Part shown: positions 31,121 to 39,562 of the stretch, piece after piece | Position numbering within the stretch: position 1 is the stretch's first letter | Layout of the letters: each line of letters begins with the position of its first letter | Assembly (NCBI RefSeq): GCF_029542785.1 | Contig: NC_083370.1 | Location: 1,054,001 to 1,118,000 of the forward strand | Origin: Malassezia japonica | Taxonomy: Eukaryota > Basidiomycota > Malasseziomycetes > Malasseziales > Malasseziaceae | DNA length: 64,000 nt | Reading direction: 5' to 3' | Position numbers and translations under genes: made by a program | Notes under the pieces: generated by a model | What the model was told of the DNA's origin: nothing | The model's input: only the letters and a program-made list of their open reading frames with translations | Databases searched by the model: none

Positions 31121-32082
31121 TTAGCGTGTCGGAACACGCAAGAAGTCGTCCGATTGTTGCTCTGAAACAGGTGTCTTGAAGACGACGAGACCGACGCTGG
31201 ATTAGTGTTTTCATAGTTTACGTACAGGATACCCCCTGCGAAGAACGCGATGCTGATTAGGAGCCAGATGAAGCCCCACACTTGCGGCGGACAGCAGCCC
31301 ACAAGCTTGGCAAATGCGGTCGCATCCGACTCATTTACTTTGCGGAAGATGAGGTCATCGCAAATGTCCCACACAGAGTAGAGACAGTTCATCACGCCCT
31401 AGAGGTCAGTTTCCAGCAGAATACATACGATGAACAGAACAAAGTAGCGCAAAGCTATCGAACTTTCGACGAGCTAGGGTTAGAGTAAGCACGTACCCAG
31501 AACAATACAAATAGTCCAATCATGATGATAATGAGAACCCATGTACTGCATTAGTCTTCAGCGTTCACGTACAGCAAGTTGCGCCTTGCCCACCAAAGCA
31601 TAAAGAGGAAAAAGATGCCCACCACAATGCTGGCCACTTTGCTCGCGCGCTCGTCAAACCCACAGGCAATCAAAATAGCGCCAATAAGCGAAGATCCAAG
31701 ATACCCTGCCGGGAGCGTCAAGAAGTGAATACCACCGCGCATGCGCGTCGCACCACCCTCGTCAGGGTCGAGCTCGACGGACTCGATTTTGGCACAGGTC
31801 AAAAGGCCGACGAACGCGTGCGAGAATTCATGGAATCCAACCGTCTGATATTAGATGTAAATACGTACCAAAAGCTTGAAGGGGTAGAGCACCACCTTGA
31901 GGATCGGAATATTCCACTGTAGGTGTTAGTACATGGCCCATGCGCACGGTTCAAGGACGTACCAGGAGGAGAATCGCGAGCGCATAGACACAGGCAACGA
32001 TGATCGTGTTCCTCTGGTCTGTAGTAGGATCGAGCTTTTGATAGTCCGGCGCGCGCCGCACAACGACGTACGCAGGCGGCAT
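31121..32082 (-). CDS. M50B-like integral membrane metallopeptidase family protein
   Basis: Seven exons (minus): 32082-31963, 31916-31869, 31844-31573, 31545-31497, 31473-31429, 31398-31226 and 31196-31121, encoding 260 residues. Introns are 46, 24, 27, 23, 30 and 29 nt, longer and more A+T-rich than elsewhere here; two acceptors are TAG. The motif HEFSH (H-E-x-x-H) follows the second membrane segment, and further hydrophobic segments follow, as in fungal proteins classed as peptidase M50B-like. The segment VELDPDEGGATRMRGG after the HEFSH segment is typical of that family. Membrane-embedded zinc protease activity is inferred; fungal members are largely uncharacterised. It is divergent from RPP1. 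Confidence 0.8.
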
Positions 32083-32140
32083 GATGGGTCGCTGGCAAGC
32101 ACTGCCTTCTCCACTGTCCAACACTTCTACGCCGCACAGC

Positions 32141-32146
32141 CACGTG
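32141..32146. promoter_or_regulatory. CACGTG E-box in the M50-like/RPP1 divergent promoter
   Basis: Found as CCACGTGACAAAAAT, roughly midway in the 134-bp gap 32083-32216. Confidence 0.5.
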
Positions 32147-32216
32147 ACAAAAATCTGTCGCAGGAAGTCCGAGGATGTGGAGCAACCATTCGCGTCTGCG
32201 TCGCTGTCGCAGGGCC

Positions 32217-33401
32217 ATGTTTTATGATCTGAACATACCGTGGCCGGGCCCTGCCAAAGCAGGTGACGCACCGTCAAAAAAATCTAAGAAAAGCAATGCT
32301 CAGACGACATCTACCTCGCCTACAGAGGAAGGCCCCGTCGACCCGCTGGCAAAACTCTCGTCCGACGAGCAGCTTCGCTTGTCGGAACTCACCTACGAGC
32401 TGAAGTCGCGTATGTATTCTCTAAGATCTGACATCTAGTTGGCTATGGGACGATTGCATACACACAAACAATGTATAGCAAGTTTGAGCCTACCGCGCAG
32501 AACCCTTTACGGCCATACAAACAGCGACCTAATCCCCCCTTTCCCAAGCTGGATCCGCGCACGCGTGGACCGTCGTGCGGAGATGCATCTGCCCCCCTTG
32601 TGCAGCTGAGCCGTCTTAACATTATTTTGGACAAGGACAGCGTCATCAAGTCTGGCACCGGCTTTGTGTCTGCGAACAGCCATGCGTTGCAGCAATACGA
32701 CCTTTTATCGGTGACTCCACTGACCGAAGCAGCATTTCAGCATGCGTGCATCACTCTGAGCGAGCTGAAACCCTTTAGCATCGATATTATCTCGCTGGAT
32801 TTGGCTGCAGCCCCTCGTTTGCCCTTCCATCTGAAGCGCAGCACAATCAGCGCAGCATTGGCCAATGGTGTGGTCTTTGAGATTACGTATGGCTCTGCAG
32901 TGGATCCTGGCAACGCGGTCAATGATGCAGGCGAGGCACGCGATGTATCCACGCTGCGTCGCAACCTTTTTAGTGGGGCACGCGATCTGCTGCGTGTGAC
33001 CAATGGGAAAGGGGTCATATTTTCGAGCAGTGCGCGAACTGCGCTTGGCCTCCGTGCACCCTATGATGTGATGAACCTGTATGTCTCCCTCCCTCGATAT
33101 CCAACTAACACGTGCAGCGCTACGCTAATTGGCATGACACCTGCGGCAGCCAAAGATACCCTCAGTGCGAGCTGCCGATCGCTCCTGATCCGTGCACGTA
33201 CGTATTCCGAAAAGCACTAATTGCGAAGAGACTCGCCAAACCTTCCGCGGAGCTGTTTCGCAAATCTCCGTGGCTACGCCCGCTGCATCGTCCGGCTCAG
33301 GCACCAATAAAGAACAACGTGGGCCGCGCACGGTGCAGCCTGGAGCGCGCGTACCTGACTCGTCCGGGCGAAAACGCAAGCTCACGGATAGCGCAAAATG
33401 A
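32217..33401 (+). CDS. RPP1: RNase P/MRP protein subunit Rpp1 (p30 family)
   Basis: Exons 32217-32409, 32439-33078, 33118-33197 and 33229-33401 encode 361 residues. Introns are 29, 39 and 31 nt. MFYDLNIPWP at the N-terminus, LGYGTIAYTQ, FDIISLDLA-type strand motifs, VVFEITYG and LLRVTNGKGVIFSSSA mark the TIM-barrel-like Rpp30 fold. Rpp1 is shared by nuclear RNase P (tRNA 5' maturation) and RNase MRP (rRNA processing). The last intron uses an AAG acceptor; a nearby AG two bases later would give a different, shorter tail. The chosen frame ends in a basic GRKRKLTDSAK, a plausible nuclear signal. The C-terminal exon is therefore less certain than the rest. Confidence 0.83.
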
Positions 33402-34004
33402 ATTTAAGCGACAAAAGCTGCGTCTTACTGCAGCTCGGGTATTATCCACTTGCATCCGTCTTTTGGGCGCATGCCAAGGCGGTGCTCTTCCGTAAACCCT
33501 AGTGAGATATGGCTCTCGCAGCTGCATGCAGCTGGCGAGTTTGCCCTGTTTTCCATGACTTTCCCTGGCAATCCGCCGCGGAGATCGCATTCGGTCAAAC
33601 CAAAACGAACATCTACCGCGTACATCGGGGCGCAGGACAAGGTCATTCAGCAGTGTCGGCATGATCGGGCACCAATTACGCTCGGGCGAACGGGCGTCGG
33701 GTGCAGTTAGGCGCATCGGGGCAATCAATAGACCGCCGCGATTAGCCTTGATGGGTACATTTGATTGGTCCAATTGACTTTTGTAGCCCCGATTTCCGCG
33801 GTAGGGCTGTAAACTCCACTGCTATTGGTCATGGTACGTCATACTCTCGTAACTGACGCAATTGGCTCGTTTTGCGCGCGAACAGTGCGGATCGCTCGGG
33901 CCCGCGCAGCCGCCGCCGCCGCAAACGTCCCGAAATGGGCGTCCGACATATATAAAAGGGGTAAACAGGATCATCCCGCTTTCCCTCCATCTGTATTACT
34001 TATC
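33402..34004. other. 603-bp intergenic region between RPP1 and the His-rich protein gene
   Basis: The largest gene-free stretch of the window. Several frames are open between 33425 and 33773 on both strands (for example 73 codons on the minus strand, 33646-33425), but none has a recognisable motif or an intron of the local type. A (CGC)n-like run lies at about 33909-33922 and a TATA box at 33949-33958. Most of the right half is probably the promoter of the downstream, strongly codon-biased gene. Confidence 0.5.
33949..33958 (+). promoter_or_regulatory. TATA box TATATAAAAG
   Basis: A canonical TATA element 47 bp before the ATG at 34005, followed by a CT-rich stretch (CCCGCTTTCCCTCCAT) next to the start. 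No other promoter in the window shows so clear a TATA box. Confidence 0.75.
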
Positions 34005-35114
34005 ATGAGCAACGTTATCAAGAAGGTCTTCAACACCGACAAGGCTGAGAACGAGGCTTCCAAGGTCGCCTCGGACGCTGGCAACACCACCAGCGAGGGC
34101 AAGTCTGGCCTCGGCGGTTTCGGCCAGAAGGGCCAGGATGCTCTCTCGGGCTTCACTGGTAAGGGCCAGGATGCCACTACCGGTGCTGCCGGCAAGGGCG
34201 AGTCGGTCCTCGGTGACGCCAAGGACAAGGTCACTGGCATCGTCCCCGGCCTCGGCAACCACCAGCAGGCTGCCCCCGAGGGTGCGCACACCACCTCGAC
34301 CGGCGCTACCTCGACCGGCGCTGCTGCCACCCACGCTCTTAACAACCAGAGCGCCTCGACTGGCCTGACTGGCTCGAACGCTCCCCAGTCGGCCACTGCC
34401 ACTACTGGTGTGCACCCCTCGGAGTCGGCCTACGCCAACCGCAGCTCGAACCTCACCCAGACCTCGAGCGTTAACTCGGGTGTCAACGTGGCTGCCGGCA
34501 ACGTCGACCAGGACGTCCAGCACCTCGCCCCCGTGACCAAGCACATTGCCCACCGTCACGAGATCGAGGAGCTCCACCGCGAGCGTGAGCACCACATTCA
34601 CCAGCACCACATCCAGCACCACGTGCAGCCCGTGCTGGACGCTGAGCACCTTGCTGAGCAGCTCCACTCGCGCGTTGTGCCCGCCACGACCATCCGTGAG
34701 GTGCACGCCAACACCGACAAGGACGCTGCCCTGCTCCGCTCGGTTGCTGGCAACCCCAAGGATTCGTTCACCCAGGCCGCTACCGACCGCTCGATCATCG
34801 ACAAGGGTGAGGCCGTCCGCGAGATTGTGCACCACCACATCCACAACATCGTGCAGCCCATCATCGAGAAGGAGACCCACGAGTACCACCGTATCCGCAC
34901 CACCATCCCGACCACGCACATCACCCACGAGGCCCCGATTGTGCACGAGTCGACTGCCCACCAGCCCATCCGCAAGGAGGACTTCGTGAAGGGCGGCGGT
35001 GTGCTCACCTCGAACACCCGCTCGATCGACGAGGCTGGCCTCCTCAACCTCGGCTCGCACCAGCGCTCGGTCGAGGGTGAGACCTACAGCGGCGGTGCCC
35101 CCTGGTCGTCTTAA
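34005..35114 (+). CDS. Abundant-looking His-rich stress/allergen-like protein of unknown function
   Basis: A single exon of 369 residues with no signal peptide or membrane segment. The N-terminal half has repeated Gly/Lys/Ala units (GFGQKGQDALSG, GFTGKGQDATTG, GAAGKGESVLG) and a Ser/Thr/Ala-rich stretch, resembling hydrophilic stress proteins. The C-terminal half has alternating His/hydrophobic strands: HEIEELHREREHHIHQHH, VHHHIHNIVQPIIEKETHEY and THITHEAPIVHEST. Proteins with this type of C-terminal half occur in many fungi, some labelled allergens; I recall no demonstrated function. A TATA box and extreme codon bias like that of eIF5A indicate very high expression. His pairs could bind metal, which is inference. 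Confidence 0.8.
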   Translation: MSNVIKKVFNTDKAENEASKVASDAGNTTSEGKSGLGGFGQKGQDALSGFTGKGQDATTGAAGKGESVLGDAKDKVTGIVPGLGNHQQAAPEGAHTTSTGATSTGAAATHALNNQSASTGLTGSNAPQSATATTGVHPSESAYANRSSNLTQTSSVNSGVNVAAGNVDQDVQHLAPVTKHIAHRHEIEELHREREHHIHQHHIQHHVQPVLDAEHLAEQLHSRVVPATTIREVHANTDKDAALLRSVAGNPKDSFTQAATDRSIIDKGEAVREIVHHHIHNIVQPIIEKETHEYHRIRTTIPTTHITHEAPIVHESTAHQPIRKEDFVKGGGVLTSNTRSIDEAGLLNLGSHQRSVEGETYSGGAPWSS

Positions 35115-35278
35115 ATGGACGACTGACTTTTAATGTCTCGTCTGAAACTTGCTCCATATCGCCTTTCTAATAAATTGACACTGTAATGCTGATTGAGTGA
35201 GTCTCATCTTTGCCCAGGCATCTATTGATTCGATGCCGACCCTATAGACATTGAATAGTAATTGGATTCGTCCTGCAT

Positions 35279-35839
35279 TCAAGCAGCACGAGGAGGTACG
35301 ATGGAGAGCGCAATCGTCGCCCATCGCGCCTCACTCCCACGACCCGGTTCCCAGCGGTCTTTGGCGCGAGCCGCCTCTCCGCCGTACTCTGCCAGGAGAT
35401 AAAGCGGTGTCAGGGAATCGGAAAGGCCGATCTTGGAGAGACACGCCCATTCGGTCCACATGGCAGGCCCAAGCGCCCGCGCGGTTGTGCCTCCTGCATC
35501 CCCCCCTCCCTTGCGCGACGGCTCGCCAAGCGTACGGACAAGTTCGATCGCTGTGGTGGTGGGTGTGATGGGCAGCACAAAGGTAGCGCCATCCGAGCCC
35601 CGAATCGTGATTTCGAGGGGATAGTGGGGAAAGGCGCCCCAGCGTGCCTGGCTATTGTACAGATCGATCGTAAGAATCTTTTGTGTCGCGGGATCCACCT
35701 GAAAGCTCACGCCATCCTGTCGTATATTATAGTAACAGATATCGGGATAGGAACGTTGTTCGACGGATTTCTCAGAAACATACGCTTGCCACGCAGGCGA
35801 GCTCACGGCCTGCCCCAACCATTCGAGCAAGGTGGGCAT
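35279..35839 (-). CDS. Conserved-looking protein of unknown function
   Basis: A single exon of 186 residues from the ATG at 35839 (MPTLLEWLGQAVSSPAWQ). The body reads like a compact alpha/beta protein: PDICYYNIRQDGVSFQVD, ILTIDLYN, FPHYPLEITIRGSDG, FVLPITPTTTAIELVRTLGEPSRKGG and WTEWACLSKIGLSD. No signal peptide or membrane helix is present, and I do not recognise the family. It is divergent from SPC19, with 65 bp between starts. The minus-strand frame is the only one that is long, codon-biased and begins at a sensible position. Confidence 0.65.
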   Translation of the reverse strand: MPTLLEWLGQAVSSPAWQAYVSEKSVEQRSYPDICYYNIRQDGVSFQVDPATQKILTIDLYNSQARWGAFPHYPLEITIRGSDGATFVLPITPTTTAIELVRTLGEPSRKGGGDAGGTTARALGPAMWTEWACLSKIGLSDSLTPLYLLAEYGGEAARAKDRWEPGRGSEARWATIALSIVPPRAA

Positions 35840-35904
35840 GGAGGGCAACCTTCGGCCGACAAAGTGTTGTGTTCCTCCACGCAGCGCGACGCGCCGGTAC
35901 GACG

Positions 35905-36487
35905 ATGGCGCATGTCCCTCGGCAGTCGGTGTATTTTAGTGCCAATGCCAGCGTGAATCAGCTCAATAGCATTCAGGCGTGCATTGGAAGCGTCCAGGAT
36001 GCATGCGGCACGGTACGCTTACCGGCTCACAGCAGATCGCCGCGACGAACCACGTCCTTCAGCACCATACAGGCGACTTTGACCGCCTGCGCACCGCGAT
36101 GGCGAGTCAAAGGGTACGTATCTTTGCTAATCGAAGCACTTTGATCTTGTCTCTGAGCACGATGTGCGTGAGGCGCGCGAGCACGTCGCTGGCGAAATTG
36201 CGCCGCTCCTCCGTGAGCTGATTGTGCGCGCGGAGAATGCGCTCACCGAAGACGAGCGGCACGCGCGTGCGCTGCGGAACAAGGCCACCGAAGAGCTTGC
36301 GCAGGTCGAGGCTCGCTCGTCGCATTCCGTGCTGGGCGACACGACCAAGTCGCCGTCGGTCGCCGCGCTAGTGAACCAAGCGGAGCTCGACGAGCACCGG
36401 CGGGCGCTCGAAAAGCTCAAGGCGGAGCGCAAGCGGCTGATGGAGCGTGTGTCTGCACTGGAGCAACGCCAGGGCACAAGTGCATAG
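35905..36487 (+). CDS. SPC19: DASH/Dam1 complex subunit Spc19
   Basis: Exons 35905-36012, 36036-36113 and 36137-36487 encode 178 residues (yeast Spc19 has 165). Both introns are 23 nt. Intron 1 ends CTCAC-AG-CAG, a tandem acceptor whose alternative would add one Gln in frame; intron 2 uses an AAG acceptor. The N-terminal part (ANASVNQLNSIQACIGSVQDAC) is a helical dimerisation segment. The middle HFDLVSEHDVREAREHVAGEIAPLLRELI matches the FxLVPE/SE block of the family, and the C-terminus is coiled coil. The DASH ring couples kinetochores to microtubule ends. The stop is 13 bp from the opposing FAHD1 stop. Confidence 0.8.
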
Positions 36488-36500
36488 CCATGTATTGTAT

Positions 36501-37294
36501 CTACTCGCGGAACGTAAAGCCACCGGCGCGGTCCTTGACCTGGAGCTGGAGCTCGGCAAGGATCTTGGACGAGCCAGGGAGCTGCAGACCAGCGTCGATC
36601 TTCTGACCGGCCTTGACCTGTCCGACGCCCTTGGGCGTGCCTGCGTAAGAAACTAGACGTACCTGTCAGGAGCAAGTCGCCCGCTTCGAGCGTCATGATC
36701 GACGAGACGTGCTCAAGTAGCTGGGGAATGTTGAAGATCATGTCGCTCGTGTTTCCATTCTGCTTCGTCTCGCCGTCGACCTTGAGCCAGAGGTCAACGT
36801 CGTTCGGGTCGGGGATCTGGTCCTTGCCGATAAACGCGCTAGGTGAGTCATACGACGTACCTCACAGGCGTAAAAGTGTCGAAGCCCTTGGCGGCCGACC
36901 ACGGCAGGCCTTGCTTCTTCACCTTGTCCTGCAAGTTGCGCGCTGTCATGTCGATCGCCAACGCTGCGTTAGGGGGTGCACGTACCGTAGCCGCCAATGT
37001 AGTCCTTCGCGTTGTTCGCAGCGATATCGCGGCCTTTTTGGCCGATAACCACGCCGAGCTCGACTGCATTAGGCGCACTGCGTACCTTCAAAGTGCGCCA
37101 CGATCCCCTTGGGGATCTCGATCGCATCGCCCGTGCCAATGTAGCTCGACGTCGGCTTCAAGAAGAAGAAGGGCTCGGTGGGCACGGCATTGTTGAGCTC
37201 CTTGGCATGGTCAGCAAAGTTACGGCCGATTCTACGTGAGCGGCACGACCTACGCAACAATCTTGCGGCCCGTCGTCCGGAAAGAAGAGAGCAT
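36501..37294 (-). CDS. FAHD1: FAHD1-like fumarylacetoacetate hydrolase family protein (acylpyruvase/oxaloacetate decarboxylase)
   Basis: Six exons (minus): 37294-37254, 37231-37086, 37063-36986, 36963-36861, 36838-36663 and 36640-36501, giving 227 residues, the family length. All five introns are exactly 22 nt with the same layout. Motifs are IGRNFADHAKEL, EPFFFLKPTSSYIGTGD, the metal-ligand segment HFEVELGVVIG, WSAAKGFDTFTPVSAFI and the active-site GDLLLTGTPKGVG. FAHD1 enzymes are mitochondrial, Mg2+-dependent acylpyruvate hydrolases and oxaloacetate decarboxylases. A basic N-terminus (MLSSFRTTGRKI) may direct it there. Oxaloacetate decarboxylation yields pyruvate, and the neighbouring gene is a pyruvate carrier; this link is only suggestive. 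Confidence 0.9.
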
Positions 37295-37338
37295 CGTAGG
37301 GAAGAAGCACGGTGCACCAAGCGCAACGCCGCTACCTC

Positions 37339-37344
37339 CACGTG
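37339..37344. promoter_or_regulatory. CACGTG E-box upstream of FAHD1
   Basis: CACGTG in CTCCACGTGATATGG, 44 bp before the FAHD1 ATG, within the 239-bp gap to the MPC2 stop. Nothing else clear is seen in that gap. Confidence 0.45.
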
Positions 37345-37533
37345 ATATGGTCGGGAGCCCCAGTGGGTGGTTTGCTGGGGTGCCTTGGTCCCCGCGCGTG
37401 TCGCGAAGGACACGTCATGCTGCTACGTGTATGAAGGTTACGTGGAATTCGCCGATGCGCTCGTGCCTCGCGATGCTGCTCGCCCTCCGTCCATATAAAA
37501 CTTGCGCCTCTACCAGCGCTATTGCGTACAGTC

Positions 37534-37958
37534 CTAGTTCTTTTTCGCGTCCGGCGATGCGTCGACAGCCTGTGCCTCGGGGTGCGTGAAACGGTAGCTG
37601 CATTAGACACCCATACGTACTGTGCAATACGTCCGAGCTGGACCAGGCCATTGACGCCGACAAAGAAGTTGACAGCCGCAAGGGGGTAGTTGACGGGAGT
37701 GATCACGAAACAGTAACTGCATTAGCGTATCAGACATACCGGACCCAGATCATGCCCGTCGCAGCGAGCGCCGCATTCTGGGGCACGGACAGCTTCTCCG
37801 CCGGGCGCGAAAGGTCGCCGATACCCGCAAGCACCATACCCCACTTCATCATCGGCGCCCAGAAAAAGACTGCATAAGTACAGATACATACCCGTCTTGG
37901 GCCCCGCAGGGTGGTTCCAAAACGCACTGAAACGGCTGCTCGCGCCTGCCGCTGCCAT
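37534..37958 (-). CDS. MPC2: Mitochondrial pyruvate carrier subunit (MPC2 type)
   Basis: Exons (minus) 37958-37892, 37869-37740, 37716-37621 and 37597-37534 encode 118 residues. Introns are 22, 23 and 23 nt. The chain FWNHPAGPKTVFFWAPMMKWG, the DLSRPAEKLS loop, GMIWVRYCFVITPVNYPLAAVNF and GVNGLVQLGRIAHYR follow the MPC2/Mpc2 consensus closely, with about three membrane segments. It pairs with MPC1 in the inner membrane to import pyruvate. The first ATG of the frame is used; earlier in-frame codons lack an ATG. It is divergent from FIP1 by 117 bp. Confidence 0.93.
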
Positions 37959-38075
37959 GGTGTCTTCAAGAGCTTTACCCGATCGCTGGGGCGACGCGCC
38001 CAAGTGTAGGAAATATGTACATATTTCCCAACCGCTTGCGCCGCGCTGCGAGCCACGAGCTTTGCTGCAAGCGCG

Positions 38076-39541
38076 ATGGACGACGACGAGGCGTTCCTGT
38101 ACGGGAACGACACGCCCGCTGCGCCTGTTGCGCCGGTGGCCGAGCCTAGCGCGCCGGAATCGGCGCCCACACCCCAGCCTGCGGCGCCGGCCGCGGCCGA
38201 TGAGGAGGAGGACGAGGGGATGGAAGACAGCGACGAATCGGTGCGTGTGCCGCTCTAACGCAGGATATTGAGTTCATTATCGATCCCAATGCACCCGCCG
38301 TACCCCCGCCGCGCTCTGCAACCTATGCACCGACGCAGCCGCAGTCGAGCCCTAGCAAGGCGGCCGACGCGCCGGCTGCGGCGCCGGTTGCACCAGCGCC
38401 TGCCGAGCCAGTGCCGGTGCCCAGTACGCCTGCCCCTGCCACGGAGCCGATCGCGCCAAAGCCCGTGCCTGTGGCCGCGCCTGTGCCTGTGCAGTCTACC
38501 GCAGACCTTCCGCCCGAAGGGCCTGCCGTGCCCGCCGCATCGACCGCGCCTGAACTCAACTTGGAGCCGAGCGCGTCTGCTTTGCAATACCCGCCCACCG
38601 AGCCGGTATACGACGCGGTACCCGGCCAGGACCAAAACCCTCTGACTATATACCAAGTCGACATTGACTCTCTGCCAGAAAAACCGTGGCGTCGGCCTGG
38701 CGCAAACATGAGCGACTGGTTCAACTACGGCTTTGACGAGACGACCTGGGCCATGTGGTGTGCGCAAAAGAACCGCATGGACCAGACGCGCACCGATTTC
38801 ACTACAATCCTCAAGGACGGTGCGCCAGATGCCAGCGCGGACGCGCCCTACGCGCCGCCTGACGTGCAAGACGATGCCCAGAACCCCATGGCGAACCTCA
38901 CCGCGATGTTTGCGCCGGGCATGATGGGCATGCCCGGCATGCAGTGGCCAATGATGCAAGGCATGATGCCCGGTGCACCTGATGCGCCCGACGCGATGGG
39001 CATGATGGGCATGCCTCCCCAAGGCGAAGGCGACGCGGCGAATATGCCGAGCGGGTGGACCGGCGGCCATCCCCTTCCCCCCGCGCCCCAATTTGCGCAG
39101 GAAGATGCGCGGGGGACCGATAGCGACAGCCGCGACGCACACGGCCGCTCGCGCCGCGACCGCGGGCCCCGCTCGGGGTCACGACGCGACCGTCGGCGCC
39201 ACGACGACCGCTCCGAGGAGGATGATGCGTACGCGCCTGAGCACCATCCGAGTGCCCCTCGCCGCGACCGGTATAGTGACCGGGATGCCGAGGCGCTTGA
39301 CTACGGCTCGCACGCCCCCCACGACGACGATCGCCGGCACCGTCGTTCGCCGGCACGTCACGACGACGACCGGCACCACGACGACGCGCCGCGCGGCTCG
39401 CGTGACCGCCCTAGCCGCCGCGAACGCGACCGCCATCGCTCCGACCGTCGCGCAGGCCGTGGCGGCCAGAAACGCGGCGCGCCAGAAGGCGACGACCACG
39501 GCGATTACGCCGCGAAGCGCTTCCACGGCGGCCGTCCATAG
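38076..39541 (+). CDS. FIP1: Polyadenylation factor Fip1
   Basis: Exons 38076-38240 and 38264-39541 encode 480 residues. The 23-nt intron starts GTGCGT and has a CTAAC branch. An acidic N-terminus (DEEEDEGMEDSDES) and a Pro/Ala-rich stretch precede the Fip1 motif KPWRRPGANMSDWFNYGFDE (about residues 205-225). A Met/Gly/Pro-rich stretch and a long Arg/Asp/His-rich tail with RS/RD/RE dipeptides follow, as in animal rather than yeast Fip1. Fip1 tethers poly(A) polymerase to the cleavage factor through CPSF30/Yth1 and Pap1. The stop codon is only 21 bp before the RAD16 start on the same strand. Confidence 0.93.
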
Positions 39542-39562
39542 TGGAGGTAGTCTCGTCTCTTC

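Noticed and set aside
33825..33860. Intron-like GTACGT...CTGACGCA string upstream of the TATA box
   Set aside because: The acceptor AG is missing (GCAATT follows), so it is not one of the 22-nt introns.
33825..34004. 60-codon upstream extension of the His-rich protein
   Set aside because: It would place the TATA box and CT-rich leader inside the coding region; the ATG at 34005 marks the change to strong codon bias.
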